This document shows positions 18,201-26,386 of a stretch of 64,000 nucleotides of DNA, piece after piece. The first letter of the stretch is position 1; the number at the start of each line of letters is the position of its first letter. The position numbers were made by a program, and so were the translations under genes. The stretch lies in assembly GCF_014467285.1 (NCBI RefSeq), contig NZ_NKHR01000015.1, forward strand, positions 54,079-118,078, written 5' to 3'. The notes below the pieces were generated by a model that was not told the DNA's origin, made no database searches, and worked only from the letters and a program-made list of their open reading frames with translations. This DNA comes from Xenorhabdus sp014467285. GTDB taxonomy: Bacteria; Pseudomonadota; Gammaproteobacteria; Enterobacterales; Enterobacteriaceae.

Positions 18201-19447
18201 GCTATAAAGTTCCTTACGGCTCGGTATTGGCTAAAGGTGATGGTGAGACAGTAATCGGCGGCGAAACCGTTGCGAACTGGGATCCACATACCATGCCAGT
18301 TGTGAGTGAAGTATCCGGTATCATTCAGTTCTACGACATGGTTGATGGCCAGACCATTACCCGTCAGACGGACGAATTGACCGGCCTGTCTTCACTGGTG
18401 GTTCTGGATAGTGCAGAGCGTACTGGTAGCGGTAAAGACCTTCGTCCGGCACTGAAAATCGTTGATGCTCAGGGTAACGATGTTCTGATCTCAGGTACAG
18501 ATATGCCTGCTCAGTACTTCCTGCCGGGTAAAGCGATTGTTCAGCTGGAAGATGGCATGTCCATCTCTGCGGGTGATACGTTAGCGCGTATTCCTCAAGA
18601 ATCCGGCGGTACGAAAGATATCACCGGTGGTCTGCCACGCGTTGCGGACCTGTTCGAAGCTCGTCGTCCGAAAGAACCTGCTATTCTGGCAGAAATCAGT
18701 GGTATCGTTTCCTTCGGTAAAGAAACTAAAGGTAAACGTCGTCTGGTTATCAGCCCACTGGACGGTGGCGATGCTTACGAAGAGATGATCCCTAAATGGC
18801 GTCAGCTCAACGTATTCGAAGGTGAGGTTGTTGAACGCGGTGACGTGATCTCCGATGGTCCAGAATCTCCACATGACATTCTGCGCCTGCGTGGTGTTCA
18901 CGCGGTTGCTCGTTACATCACTAACGAAGTACAGGAAGTTTACCGTCTGCAAGGCGTTAAGATTAACGATAAACACATCGAAGTTATCGTTCGTCAGATG
19001 TTGCGTAAAGTTACCATCGCGAACTCAGGTAGTTCTGAATTCCTCGAAGGCGAACAGGTTGAATACGCGCGCGTTAAGGTCGCGAACCGTAAGCTGGAAT
19101 TGGATGGTAAAGTACCAGCGACTTTCCACCGTGATCTGTTGGGTATCACCAAGGCATCACTGGCAACAGAATCCTTCATCTCTGCGGCGTCGTTCCAGGA
19201 AACAACGCGCGTACTGACTGAAGCAGCCGTTGCAGGTAAACGTGATGAACTGCGTGGCCTGAAAGAGAACGTTATCGTTGGTCGTCTGATCCCTGCTGGT
19301 ACAGGTTATGCTTACCATCAGGATCGTATCCGCCGTCGTCAAGAAAACGAAGTGGTTGAAGCACCACAAGTTAGCGTTGACGAAGCCACTGCAAACCTTG
19401 CTGAATTGTTGAATGCAGGTTTCGGTAGCAGCAGCAATAACGACTAA
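15221..19447 (+). CDS. rpoC: DNA-directed RNA polymerase subunit beta'
   Basis: 1408 residues from a GTG start at 15221 (MKDLLKFLKAQTKTEEFD), the same unusual start as in E. coli, with GACAGGAGC upstream. The zinc ribbon (CLCGKYKRLKHRGVICEKC), the catalytic NADFDGDQMAVH and the second zinc site (CETDFGVCANCYG) are all present. The extreme C-terminus varies from E. coli. A 159-bp spacer separates it from rpoB; transcription ends at 19489-19517. Confidence 0.99.
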   Translation: MKDLLKFLKAQTKTEEFDAIKIALASPDMIRSWSFGEVKKPETINYRTFKPERDGLFCARIFGPVKDYECLCGKYKRLKHRGVICEKCGVEVTQTKVRRDRMGHIELASPTAHIWFLKSLPSRIGLLLDMPLRDIERVLYFESYVVVEGGMTSLERSQILTEEQYLDALEEFGDEFDAKMGAEAIQALLKNIDLENECETLREELNETNSETKRKKLTKRIKLLEAFIQSGNKPEWMVLTVLPVLPPDLRPLVPLDGGRFATSDLNDLYRRVINRNNRLKRLLDLAAPDIIVRNEKRMLQEAVDALLDNGRRGRAITGSNKRPLKSLADMIKGKQGRFRQNLLGKRVDYSGRSVITVGPYLRLHQCGLPKKMALELFKPFIYGKLELRGLATTIKAAKKMVEREEAVVWDILDEVIREHPVLLNRAPTLHRLGIQAFEPVLIEGKAIQLHPLVCAAYNADFDGDQMAVHVPLTLEAQLEARALMMSTNNILSPASGEPIIVPSQDVVLGLYYMTRDCVNAKGEGMVLSGPKEAERVYRAGLASLHARVKVRITEEVKDGEGNITVNTGLVDTTIGRAILWMIVPRGLPYSLINQALGKKAISRMLNTCYRVLGLKPTVILADQTMYTGFAYAARSGVSVGIDDMVIPEKKEGIIAEAEAEVAEIQEQFQSGLVTAGERYNKVIDIWAAANERVAKAMMENLSTETVINRNGEEEQQVSFNNIFMMADSGARGSAAQIRQLAGMRGLMATPDGSIIETPITANFREGLNVLQYFISTHGARKGLADTALKTANSGYLTRRLVDVAQDLVVTEDDCGTHNGILMTPVIEGGDVKEPLRERVLGRVTAEDVLKPGTADILVARNTLLNEKWCDLLEENSVDSVKVRSVVSCETDFGVCANCYGRDLARGHRINKGEAVGVIAAQSIGEPGTQLTMRTFHIGGAASRAAAESSIQVRNKGHLKLTNAKFVTNSAGKLVITSRNTELRLIDDFGRTKESYKVPYGSVLAKGDGETVIGGETVANWDPHTMPVVSEVSGIIQFYDMVDGQTITRQTDELTGLSSLVVLDSAERTGSGKDLRPALKIVDAQGNDVLISGTDMPAQYFLPGKAIVQLEDGMSISAGDTLARIPQESGGTKDITGGLPRVADLFEARRPKEPAILAEISGIVSFGKETKGKRRLVISPLDGGDAYEEMIPKWRQLNVFEGEVVERGDVISDGPESPHDILRLRGVHAVARYITNEVQEVYRLQGVKINDKHIEVIVRQMLRKVTIANSGSSEFLEGEQVEYARVKVANRKLELDGKVPATFHRDLLGITKASLATESFISAASFQETTRVLTEAAVAGKRDELRGLKENVIVGRLIPAGTGYAYHQDRIRRRQENEVVEAPQVSVDEATANLAELLNAGFGSSSNND

Positions 19448-19488
19448 TATCGTGATGCGTAGCTTACATAGGTATAGCTAATCGTGAA

Positions 19489-19517
19489 ATGCCCTCTCTT
19501 GGTAGAGGGCATTTTTT
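19489..19517 (+). terminator. Terminator of the rpoBC operon
   Basis: Stem GCCCTCT / AGAGGGC with a short loop, then A and six T, about 45 bp after rpoC. Confidence 0.93.
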
Positions 19518-19535
19518 ATTGGATGGAAAATTAAA

Positions 19536-20831
19536 ATGAGACGAATCGTTCATGTTAGTGCAATGGTTTTCTTGCCACTTTTATTAAGTTTTTCCTATCC
19601 TGCTTTCGCGCAGCACCATGACTCGCCTGACTATCACTATATGGAGTCGACCAGAGACAGTGATATTTATGCTTGGGTTGGTGAACACGTTATCAAGGCT
19701 GGCGTATTAAAGAAAAGGCAAAGCCTGAAGGTGTTTGAAGAAGAAGGGGAAGATAAAGATTATTATGCGTTTCATTTTGGTAATGGCACCGGCTATATTG
19801 CCAAAGCACATTTAAAGAAAATAAAAAAATCGGCGTTTCCCACAGATCCCTTCAATATTCTCCATAAAAAAGTTACCCAAAATTTAGTGGTTTTTAAAGA
19901 AGCCAAAATCTATAGCACACCTGAAATTGATCGCGAACCAGTTGGTGTTTTGATGGCGAACCTTCGTTACCCGATTGTAAGTAAGTTACATGATCCTTCA
20001 CATCATACTTGGTATGAAATTAATCTGGGTGATCGATTAGGTTACATTAGTGATCAGGATGCAGAATTGGATAATGGCATTCCCTTATTAACCTATCATC
20101 ATATTTTGCAGGATAAAGAGAATAAACGTTTTCTCCATACATCAACAACGACATCTCTGACAGCCTTTCGTAAGCAGATGGCTTATTTGAAACAAGCAGG
20201 TTACACCACAATTTCATTATATGAATTGGAAGGTTATATAAATGGCACAATTAATTTGCCAGCAAAAGTGGTTGGTTTGACTTTTGATGATGGCTTGAAG
20301 TCTGTGTATCGTTATGCTTACCCAATTTTGAAAGAAAACAAACAGAAAGCGACATTTTTTATTATTTCATCTCGCATTAAACGTTACCCGCAGAAATGGA
20401 ACCCTAATAGTCTGCAATTTACCAGCCTCTCTGAATTATATACCATGCAGGATGTGTTTGATTTTCAATCCCATACTCACTTTTTGCATCGCTTGGGGAA
20501 AAATAAGCAACCCATATTATTCAGCCGGTCATATCGTACTATTTTGTATGATTTCGAACGTTCCAGACGAGCCTTGTCACAGTTTAACCCCCATGTACTT
20601 TATCTCTCGTATCCTTTTGGTGGATATAACCCGACAGCGATGAAAGCGGCTGAACAAGCCGGGTTTCATTTGGCGGTTACCACGATACAAGGCAAAGTAA
20701 AGCTAGGTGATAACCCATTTTCCCTGAAACGTTTATATATACTAAGGACAGATCCGATTGAAAAAATGGCAAAAATGATTGCTAATAATCCGAAATCAAT
20801 GCCTTTGCAACCGATTGATAATCGTATGTAA
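19536..20831 (+). CDS. Secreted polysaccharide deacetylase, PgaB/IcaB-like (CE4), with N-terminal SH3-like part
   Basis: 431 residues with a signal peptide (about 1-25, ending PAFA-Q). Residues 45-175 show two segments like bacterial SH3 repeats (GNGTGYIAKAHLKKI; LGDRLGYISD), which often bind cell-wall or sugar polymers. The C-terminal half is a NodB-type deacetylase: TFDDG (249-253) with the catalytic base and metal Asp, SHTHFLH (312-318) with the metal histidines in the PgaB/IcaB spacing, and SYPFGG (358-363). CE4 enzymes remove N-acetyl groups from glycans; the substrate here is unknown. No pgaACD genes are adjacent. A good ATG lies just after the rpoC terminator, but I saw no clear promoter. 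Confidence 0.85.
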   Translation: MRRIVHVSAMVFLPLLLSFSYPAFAQHHDSPDYHYMESTRDSDIYAWVGEHVIKAGVLKKRQSLKVFEEEGEDKDYYAFHFGNGTGYIAKAHLKKIKKSAFPTDPFNILHKKVTQNLVVFKEAKIYSTPEIDREPVGVLMANLRYPIVSKLHDPSHHTWYEINLGDRLGYISDQDAELDNGIPLLTYHHILQDKENKRFLHTSTTTSLTAFRKQMAYLKQAGYTTISLYELEGYINGTINLPAKVVGLTFDDGLKSVYRYAYPILKENKQKATFFIISSRIKRYPQKWNPNSLQFTSLSELYTMQDVFDFQSHTHFLHRLGKNKQPILFSRSYRTILYDFERSRRALSQFNPHVLYLSYPFGGYNPTAMKAAEQAGFHLAVTTIQGKVKLGDNPFSLKRLYILRTDPIEKMAKMIANNPKSMPLQPIDNRM

Positions 20832-20948
20832 GATGTAAAATATTTATTCGATAAAAAGCTAAGAGCTATTTCACAATGTTATGATTTATTTGGGTTTATT
20901 GTGACCTTTTAACCTAATATAAATGTTTTTTTACAAGGAAAGATGCTG

Positions 20949-21218
20949 ATGGATATATTGGCAGATGTATTAGCAACAATACTGGAAATATTTTATAAAA
21001 CCATAAAATATACTATTAAGTTTATTGCATGGTTATTTAATATTGCAATGAAGGATATTGTTATTTCGTTGCTGTCTATAGGTGTTTTATTCTGTTTGTT
21101 ATTTTCAGTAATAATACCCAAGATTATGTTTATTATCTTATTATTAGGGCTGGTTATTGGTTTTGTCTATAAGTTTCGCGGAAAAATAAAAAATTTTCTT
21201 GATAAGAAAAGGAGTTAA
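20949..21218 (+). CDS. Small membrane protein of unknown function
   Basis: 89 residues, not recognised. It has an N-terminal amphipathic stretch and about two strong hydrophobic segments (roughly residues 23-60 and 62-78), then a basic C-terminal tail (KFRGKIKNFLDKKRS). The ATG at 20949 is 8 nt after AAGGAA, better spaced than the ATG at 20943. Base composition is very AT-rich. It follows the deacetylase on the same strand after a 117-bp gap, so a link is possible but not shown. Confidence 0.5.
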   Translation: MDILADVLATILEIFYKTIKYTIKFIAWLFNIAMKDIVISLLSIGVLFCLLFSVIIPKIMFIILLLGLVIGFVYKFRGKIKNFLDKKRS

Positions 21219-21283
21219 AGAGAATTTTAATTAAATATCATACAGTAACGAGTGATAACAAAAGCCTGTTAAGAAATAATGGC

Positions 21284-21330
21284 AGGGTTATAGCTTATTG
21301 AGTTTGAGAACTAGATATCACTATAACCCT
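21284..21330. terminator. Stem-loop between convergent genes (possible terminator)
   Basis: A 10-bp perfect stem (AGGGTTATAG / CTATAACCCT) with a 27-nt loop lies between the small membrane gene and the end of malM. It has TTT only on the plus side and a long loop, so terminator function is a guess. Confidence 0.4.
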
Positions 21331-21344
21331 TTCATGAGTTAAAT

Positions 21345-22307
21345 TTATCCTTTATTTTTTATCAACTTAATAAAAGTTTCTCGTGCGGTTGGCGAACCCA
21401 GGCGTTCCGCTTCATCCAACAGTTTCAACGCCTTATCAATATCGCCATGATTAATAGCTCTCTTGATGGCATCATTGAAATACTGTTCTGTATCGCTCAG
21501 TACAGGTTTAGCTACGGGTGCAGTAGATTGCGGCACAGTCACAGGGGTTGTTCTTACCGGTGATGTGGATATTTCTTGTGTAGAGCCTACAGTAACGGGT
21601 TTTGGTGCTGGTGTAGAAAATACCTGACCAATCAGAATATTGCCGGCATCACGTTCTGACTTCACTTTTAACGTTAAAGTTCCTGTTTCCGTATGGCGAG
21701 CGATCGGATCCGGAATATCCGGCACTGCGTTACCTACTCCTTGTGCATAGGCTTTAGCAGGATCGACCATTTGTGTAGAGGACTTCAAATCAGCAAGAGT
21801 TGTATAAATCAGTAAATAAATTCGCTGTTGTCCCAATGCAGGCGTCAGTTTTAATACACCTTGAAGCCTGTCAACGGACATAATGCCCGGTTGTTGATAG
21901 TGAAAATAGTGGCTTGGATAAAAAGCAGCAGGATTCAGTTGTTCATCAAGTACCAGAACATTTGGTGAGTATACCTGATTGTCCTTTATCAGACTGTTTA
22001 ACGTGATCTCCAATGAGCCTTGATTAGCAGGCAAAGCAAATGCCGCTATCGCCCCGCGGATATCCTCATTATTAAGTTGTTGTGACGTACCACTGAGAAT
22101 AACGGTTTGTGTGTCATGAGTATTAATAGGTTGCCATTGTAACTTGTGTAAGGCTGACAGAGACAAACTTGGTGCAATAGCGTTGGATGTTTCTATTCCT
22201 GAACTTGCTTTATTAGTGATTACAGTATTTGATGCAGCATAACTCCCAACAGGAATCATGCTGTAGAATAACGTACTGAGACAAAGTACGAGTAATTTTG
22301 TTTTCAT
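21345..22307 (-). CDS. malM: Maltose operon periplasmic protein MalM
   Basis: 320 residues with a signal peptide (MKTKLLVLCLSTLF.., cut near SYAA). The body shows the MalM features SFFP-like NPAAFYPSHYFHYQ, MSVDRLQGVLKLTPALGQQ and PDIPDPIARHTETG, with a Pro/Thr/Val-rich linker and the ending DIDKALKLLDEAERLGSPTARETF. Its function is not settled in E. coli. The ATG overlaps the lamB stop by one base (TGATG), so it is the last gene of malK-lamB-malM, coupled in translation. Confidence 0.93.
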   Translation of the reverse strand: MKTKLLVLCLSTLFYSMIPVGSYAASNTVITNKASSGIETSNAIAPSLSLSALHKLQWQPINTHDTQTVILSGTSQQLNNEDIRGAIAAFALPANQGSLEITLNSLIKDNQVYSPNVLVLDEQLNPAAFYPSHYFHYQQPGIMSVDRLQGVLKLTPALGQQRIYLLIYTTLADLKSSTQMVDPAKAYAQGVGNAVPDIPDPIARHTETGTLTLKVKSERDAGNILIGQVFSTPAPKPVTVGSTQEISTSPVRTTPVTVPQSTAPVAKPVLSDTEQYFNDAIKRAINHGDIDKALKLLDEAERLGSPTARETFIKLIKNKG

Positions 22308-23563
22308 CACCACCAAGCCTCAAACTGAGCACCAAACGTAAATTCATCGCTGTTACCACGGCTGAATCGGTGCGCTGGTGTATCACGATAAGCTACGCCG
22401 TCTCTATAACCCCATTTCTCATCCCATTTGGTGTAGGTAGCGAATAAACGAATGGCAGGGCGTGACCAGATACTATCACCGGCTTGCCACTGTTGGGCCA
22501 GTGTAATTTTATACTGATTATTGCTCTTGCTGGTTCGTTGGGATTTTACATTGTCATAGCCAACTTCCATCAAGGTACTCATTACTGGTGTCCATTTGTA
22601 CATCGGGCGGACACCTACCGTGTACCATGTATCGCCATTGTTATTGTCGAGATCAATATCTTGATACATGGCGACGTACATCAGATCCCAGTTTTTTGCA
22701 ATACTGATAGCACCATGATTCAGAACGCGCAGCATATGCCCGTCATTGTTGACATTAGCGCCTTCAGCACGCCCATTCCTGCTGGAAGTCAGAGCGTCAG
22801 TTGCATACTGTAAGACAAATTTGTTGAAACCACCGAGCACACTTTGGGTATGTTCAGCCGTCAGCATTACACCGTCTTTGGATGCCTTGTGATCAAGCTT
22901 ATATCCCTTGCGTGCATTAGCGCGTCCATAATTAATGCCAAGCTCCAATGTGCCGCCATCATTGACGGGTAATTTAGCGAGTCTTATATCGAAAACATCA
23001 TTTGAGGTTGAGATTTTTTTCTTTTCACCGGCAACCCAGCCATGTGAGCCACCAGATTCTGTATTGCGGGTTACAGCGAAGGAAAGGTTACCGAAACCAA
23101 GATCAATATTCTCCAACCCTGCGCCGGGGCCAGAAATATCCCAGTAATAGAAGTCGATCATATGAACATCATGGCGTTGGTAGAAACGTTTACCTGCCCA
23201 CAATGTTGAACCGGGCAACCAGTCAATGATATTGGTTGCCTTTACGTTTGCTTCACGGAAAGCAGGATTGGTTGCCTCCCAGTCTTTTTCTTGAGATACG
23301 GAGTAAGCTAAGTTGGTATCAAAGTAGAAACTCTTGTCACCTTCTTTCCATAATTCCTGACCTAGCTTAAGTTCCGCATAGGTTTCACATTCATTGCCGA
23401 GACGGTACTTACTCTGAGCGCCTGTGACTGGGGCGCATTTTTGATCGCCACCGCTACCTGTCCAGCCAATTCCTGAACGGGCATAACCGTGGAAATCTAC
23501 CGCAGCAGCCTGCATGGATAACAAACCAGTGAGCATGGCCAATGAGAGAGGCAATATACGCAT
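22307..23563 (-). CDS. lamB: Maltoporin LamB
   Basis: 418 residues: signal peptide (MRILPLSLAMLTGLLSMQAAA), then VDFHGYARSGIGWTGSGG and an 18-strand trimeric outer-membrane porin ending in aromatic FEAWW. It carries the greasy-slide and strand motifs of maltoporin (FYQRHDVHMIDFYYWDISGPG). The start ATG at 23563 has AGGAG 7 bp upstream; a longer upstream frame was rejected. It is about 28 residues shorter than the E. coli protein, with the loss mainly in surface loops. It takes up maltodextrins and is a phage receptor in E. coli. Confidence 0.97.
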   Translation of the reverse strand: MRILPLSLAMLTGLLSMQAAAVDFHGYARSGIGWTGSGGDQKCAPVTGAQSKYRLGNECETYAELKLGQELWKEGDKSFYFDTNLAYSVSQEKDWEATNPAFREANVKATNIIDWLPGSTLWAGKRFYQRHDVHMIDFYYWDISGPGAGLENIDLGFGNLSFAVTRNTESGGSHGWVAGEKKKISTSNDVFDIRLAKLPVNDGGTLELGINYGRANARKGYKLDHKASKDGVMLTAEHTQSVLGGFNKFVLQYATDALTSSRNGRAEGANVNNDGHMLRVLNHGAISIAKNWDLMYVAMYQDIDLDNNNGDTWYTVGVRPMYKWTPVMSTLMEVGYDNVKSQRTSKSNNQYKITLAQQWQAGDSIWSRPAIRLFATYTKWDEKWGYRDGVAYRDTPAHRFSRGNSDEFTFGAQFEAWW

Positions 23564-23597
23564 AATGATTCTCCTGTTATTTTTGATAACCGCGGAT

Positions 23598-24707
23598 CTA
23601 GATTCCGGGTTCTTTATGTAAACGTTGGCATGCAGTTCCATCTTCGCGGAAAAGATGGCAACGGTGGGGAGCTAACCCGATAGTGAAGTCCGCTCCTTCT
23701 TGCACGAGAACAATATCAGGCTGGCGGTAAACTAAGTTTTGGTGAATGGCAGGTATGCGGATGTGAATTTGGGTTTCGTTGCCCAGTTGTTCCACTATCT
23801 GTACTGTCCCCTCTAACGTAACATCAGCAACATCATTAGGCAAAAGGTGTTCGGGGCGAATTCCCAAAGAGACATTACTACCAACAGTGAGCCCTTTACT
23901 TTCAACGGGCAACCAAACGAGTTGACCATTAGGCAGGATAATTTGTACCTGATCGACGGCAATAGCTGAGACTTTGACAGGTAGGAAATTCATTTTCGGT
24001 GAACCAATAAAGCCTGCAACAAAGCGATTGGCAGGATAGTGATAAATTTCAAGAGGTTTGCCGACCTGAGCAATGTTTCCACCATCCAGCACAACAATTT
24101 TATCCGCCAGAGTCATAGCTTCAGTCTGATCATGGGTTACATAAATCATCGTGCGTTGCAGGCGCTTGTGCAGACGTGAAATCTCAATTCTCATCTGTAC
24201 ACGTAAGGCCGCATCCAGATTAGAAAGAGGCTCATCCAGCAGAAAAATATTTGGCTCTGCGACAAGTGTTCTCCCAATAGCGACCCGTTGGCGTTGCCCA
24301 CCGGATAGGGCCTTAGGGCGACGATCGAGCAAATGAGCAAGCTGGAGGGTTTCTGCAACTTGTTGCACCCGTTTTTGAATATCACTTTTTTTGACTCCAG
24401 CCAGCTTCATGCCGAATGACATGTTGTCAGCAACAGAGAGATGGGGATATAGCGCATAAGATTGAAAAACCATGCCGACACTGCGCTTCGCTGGTGGAAC
24501 ATCATTCATCCGTTTTCCCGCCATCAGCAAATCACCGGATGTGATGTCTTCCAAGCCCGCGATCATCCTCAGTAACGTCGATTTTCCACACCCTGATGGG
24601 CCGACAAATACGACAAACTCTCCTTCCTGAATATCAAGATTGAGATCTCTGGAGATGACTGTTTCACCATATGATTTAGATACATTGCGGAATGTGACGC
24701 TAGACAT
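23598..24707 (-). CDS. malK: Maltose/maltodextrin ABC transporter ATPase MalK
   Basis: 369 residues. Walker A GPSGCGKST (36-44), Q-loop Gln82, signature LSGGQ (134-138), Walker B FLLDEP (155-160) and switch His192 are all present. The C-terminal regulatory domain binds MalT and EIIA-Glc in E. coli. The ATG at 24707 follows a strong GGGAGGGAA; a start 12 codons upstream was rejected. First gene of malK-lamB-malM, divergent from malEFG. Confidence 0.98.
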   Translation of the reverse strand: MSSVTFRNVSKSYGETVISRDLNLDIQEGEFVVFVGPSGCGKSTLLRMIAGLEDITSGDLLMAGKRMNDVPPAKRSVGMVFQSYALYPHLSVADNMSFGMKLAGVKKSDIQKRVQQVAETLQLAHLLDRRPKALSGGQRQRVAIGRTLVAEPNIFLLDEPLSNLDAALRVQMRIEISRLHKRLQRTMIYVTHDQTEAMTLADKIVVLDGGNIAQVGKPLEIYHYPANRFVAGFIGSPKMNFLPVKVSAIAVDQVQIILPNGQLVWLPVESKGLTVGSNVSLGIRPEHLLPNDVADVTLEGTVQIVEQLGNETQIHIRIPAIHQNLVYRQPDIVLVQEGADFTIGLAPHRCHLFREDGTACQRLHKEPGI

Positions 24708-24784
24708 TTGTTCCCTCCCTCGGATTGGCAAGATTGTGTACAAAATAACAGGTGTAAGAATCCTCCATTCCCGAGTTTTTTATG

Positions 24785-24794
24785 GGGGAGGAAT
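24785..24794 (+). promoter_or_regulatory. MalT box in the malK-malE regulatory region
   Basis: GGGGAGGAAT, 8 of 10 to the MalT consensus GGGGA(T/G)GAGG. First of three boxes in the same orientation in the 361-bp divergent region 24708-25068. Confidence 0.6.
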
Positions 24795-24819
24795 CAGGAT
24801 GATGAGATTAATGCGGTTA

Positions 24820-24829
24820 GGGGATGAAG
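24820..24829 (+). promoter_or_regulatory. MalT box in the malK-malE regulatory region
   Basis: GGGGATGAAG, 9 of 10 to the MalT consensus, 35 bp from the previous box. Confidence 0.75.
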
Positions 24830-24849
24830 AAGCCAATTGTCAGATAAGA

Positions 24850-24865
24850 TGTGATTCAAATCGCA
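24850..24865 (+). promoter_or_regulatory. CRP site between malK and malE
   Basis: TGTGATTCAAATCGCA matches the CRP palindrome TGTGA-N6-TCACA with one mismatch. CRP joins with MalT to control both divergent operons in E. coli. Confidence 0.75.
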
Positions 24866-24911
24866 AAAAATAATGCCTTATTGGTGTTAACGTTATGATT
24901 TTAATTATTTT

Positions 24912-24927
24912 TGTAACCAAGCTCACA
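24912..24927 (+). promoter_or_regulatory. CRP site between malK and malE
   Basis: TGTAACCAAGCTCACA matches the CRP palindrome with one mismatch, 62 bp from the other site, close to six helical turns. Confidence 0.75.
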
Positions 24928-24952
24928 CTCATTCTGATTGAGGCGTAGAGCA

Positions 24953-24962
24953 GGGGAGGATG
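24953..24962 (+). promoter_or_regulatory. MalT box on the malE side
   Basis: GGGGAGGATG, 8 of 10 to the MalT consensus, about 110 bp before the malE start. Confidence 0.6.
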
Positions 24963-25068
24963 AGTCTTTTTTCTATTAATTGCACACTGAGAACCATTTT
25001 TTAGCCATGTAGCAAAGAAATGAGTAATGAAGAAACTCATCTGAACTGACAAATGATAAAAGGGCGGA

Positions 25069-26271
25069 ATGATGATCAAAAAAAATTTTAAAATGGGTAC
25101 CCGCACCCTTATGCTGTCTGTTTTAACGACATGGGTATTGTCTGCCCCTGCTTTTGCAAAGTTTGAGGAAGGCAAGCTGGTGATTTGGATCAATGGTGAT
25201 AAAGGCTACAATGGACTGGCTCAGGTCGGTGAAAAATTTGCAAAGGAAACGGGAATTCCTGTCGTTGTTGAGCACCCTGACAAGCTGGAAGAGAAATATA
25301 CCCAAATAGCGGCTACAGGAGGCGGGCCGGATATCATTTTTTGGGCACATGATCGTTTCGGCGGTTATGCCCAATCAGGTTTAGTCGCTGAAATTACCCC
25401 TGACAGCGCTTTCATCAATAAGCTATTCCCTTTTACTTGGGATGCTGTTCGTTATGATGGAAAACTGATGGGATATCCTGTCGCAGTTGAAGCGCTTTCT
25501 CTTATCTACAATAAAGATTTAATCAAATCTCCGCCTAAAACATGGGAAGAAATTCCTGCATTGGATAATGAACTGAAAAAGCAAAATAAAAGCGCAATTA
25601 TGTTCAATTTGCAGGAACCTTATTTCACCTGGCCACTGATTGCCGCAGATGGTGGTTACGCTTTCAAGGCAGAAAACGGTACTTATAACGTTAAAGATAG
25701 CGGAGTGAATAACGCAGGCTCTAAAGCAGGAATGCAGTTTTTGGTCGATTTAGTCAAAAACAAACATCTCAGTGCTGACATTGATTATTCGATTGCTGAA
25801 GCCAACTTTAATAAAGGCAAAACAGCAATGACAATCAACGGCCCGTGGGCATGGTCAAATATAGATAAAAACAAGATTAACTATGGCGTTACGTTATTGC
25901 CGACGTTCAAAGGAAAACCGTCTAAACCATTTGTGGGTATTTTAACGGCAGGGATTAATGCGGCCAGCCCCAATAAAGAATTGGCGAAGGAGTTTTTGGA
26001 GAACTATTTGCTTACGAACGAAGGCTTAACAATGATAGATAAAGATAAGCCGTTGGGAGCCGTGGCTTTGAAATCTTATCAGGAGATCCTTGCGAAAGAT
26101 CCACGTATTGCTGCCACGATGGAAAATGCTCAGAAAGGCGAAATTATGCCTAATATCTCTCAAATGAGTAGCTTCTGGTACGCCATGCGTAGCGCAATTC
26201 TTAACAGTATTAATGGTCGTCAGACAATCGATGCCGCGCTTAATGATGCTGAATCAAGAATGACAAAATAA
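25069..26271 (+). CDS. malE: Maltose/maltodextrin-binding protein MalE
   Basis: 400 residues with a signal peptide (to about 30, ..LSAPAFA-K), then FEEGKLVIWINGDKGYNGL, the usual mature start. Binding-site and family motifs are present (GGGPDIIFWAHDRFGGYAQSGL, EALSLIYNKDL, TAMTINGPWAWSNID). It is the periplasmic binding protein of the MalFGK2 importer. The start may be either of two adjacent ATG codons (25069 or 25072) after AGGGCGGA. Confidence 0.98.
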   Translation: MMIKKNFKMGTRTLMLSVLTTWVLSAPAFAKFEEGKLVIWINGDKGYNGLAQVGEKFAKETGIPVVVEHPDKLEEKYTQIAATGGGPDIIFWAHDRFGGYAQSGLVAEITPDSAFINKLFPFTWDAVRYDGKLMGYPVAVEALSLIYNKDLIKSPPKTWEEIPALDNELKKQNKSAIMFNLQEPYFTWPLIAADGGYAFKAENGTYNVKDSGVNNAGSKAGMQFLVDLVKNKHLSADIDYSIAEANFNKGKTAMTINGPWAWSNIDKNKINYGVTLLPTFKGKPSKPFVGILTAGINAASPNKELAKEFLENYLLTNEGLTMIDKDKPLGAVALKSYQEILAKDPRIAATMENAQKGEIMPNISQMSSFWYAMRSAILNSINGRQTIDAALNDAESRMTK

Positions 26272-26279
26272 ACAAATAA

Positions 26280-26305
26280 CAGGCTCCTGATTTGAAAGGA
26301 GCCTG
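26280..26305 (+). other. Hairpin in the malE-malF spacer
   Basis: Perfect 9-bp stem CAGGCTCCT / AGGAGCCTG, 8-nt loop, no T run. In E. coli a REP hairpin in the same spacer protects malE mRNA and gives more binding protein than membrane protein; this one could do the same. A short direct repeat (AATTACGGGAA, twice) lies near 26330-26350. Confidence 0.65.
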
Positions 26306-26386
26306 AGTACCCATTGGATAGACCCTTAATTACGGGAATTGAATTACGGGAACTTTATCTCGAGTAATCGTAACAGGAAGTGCAAG

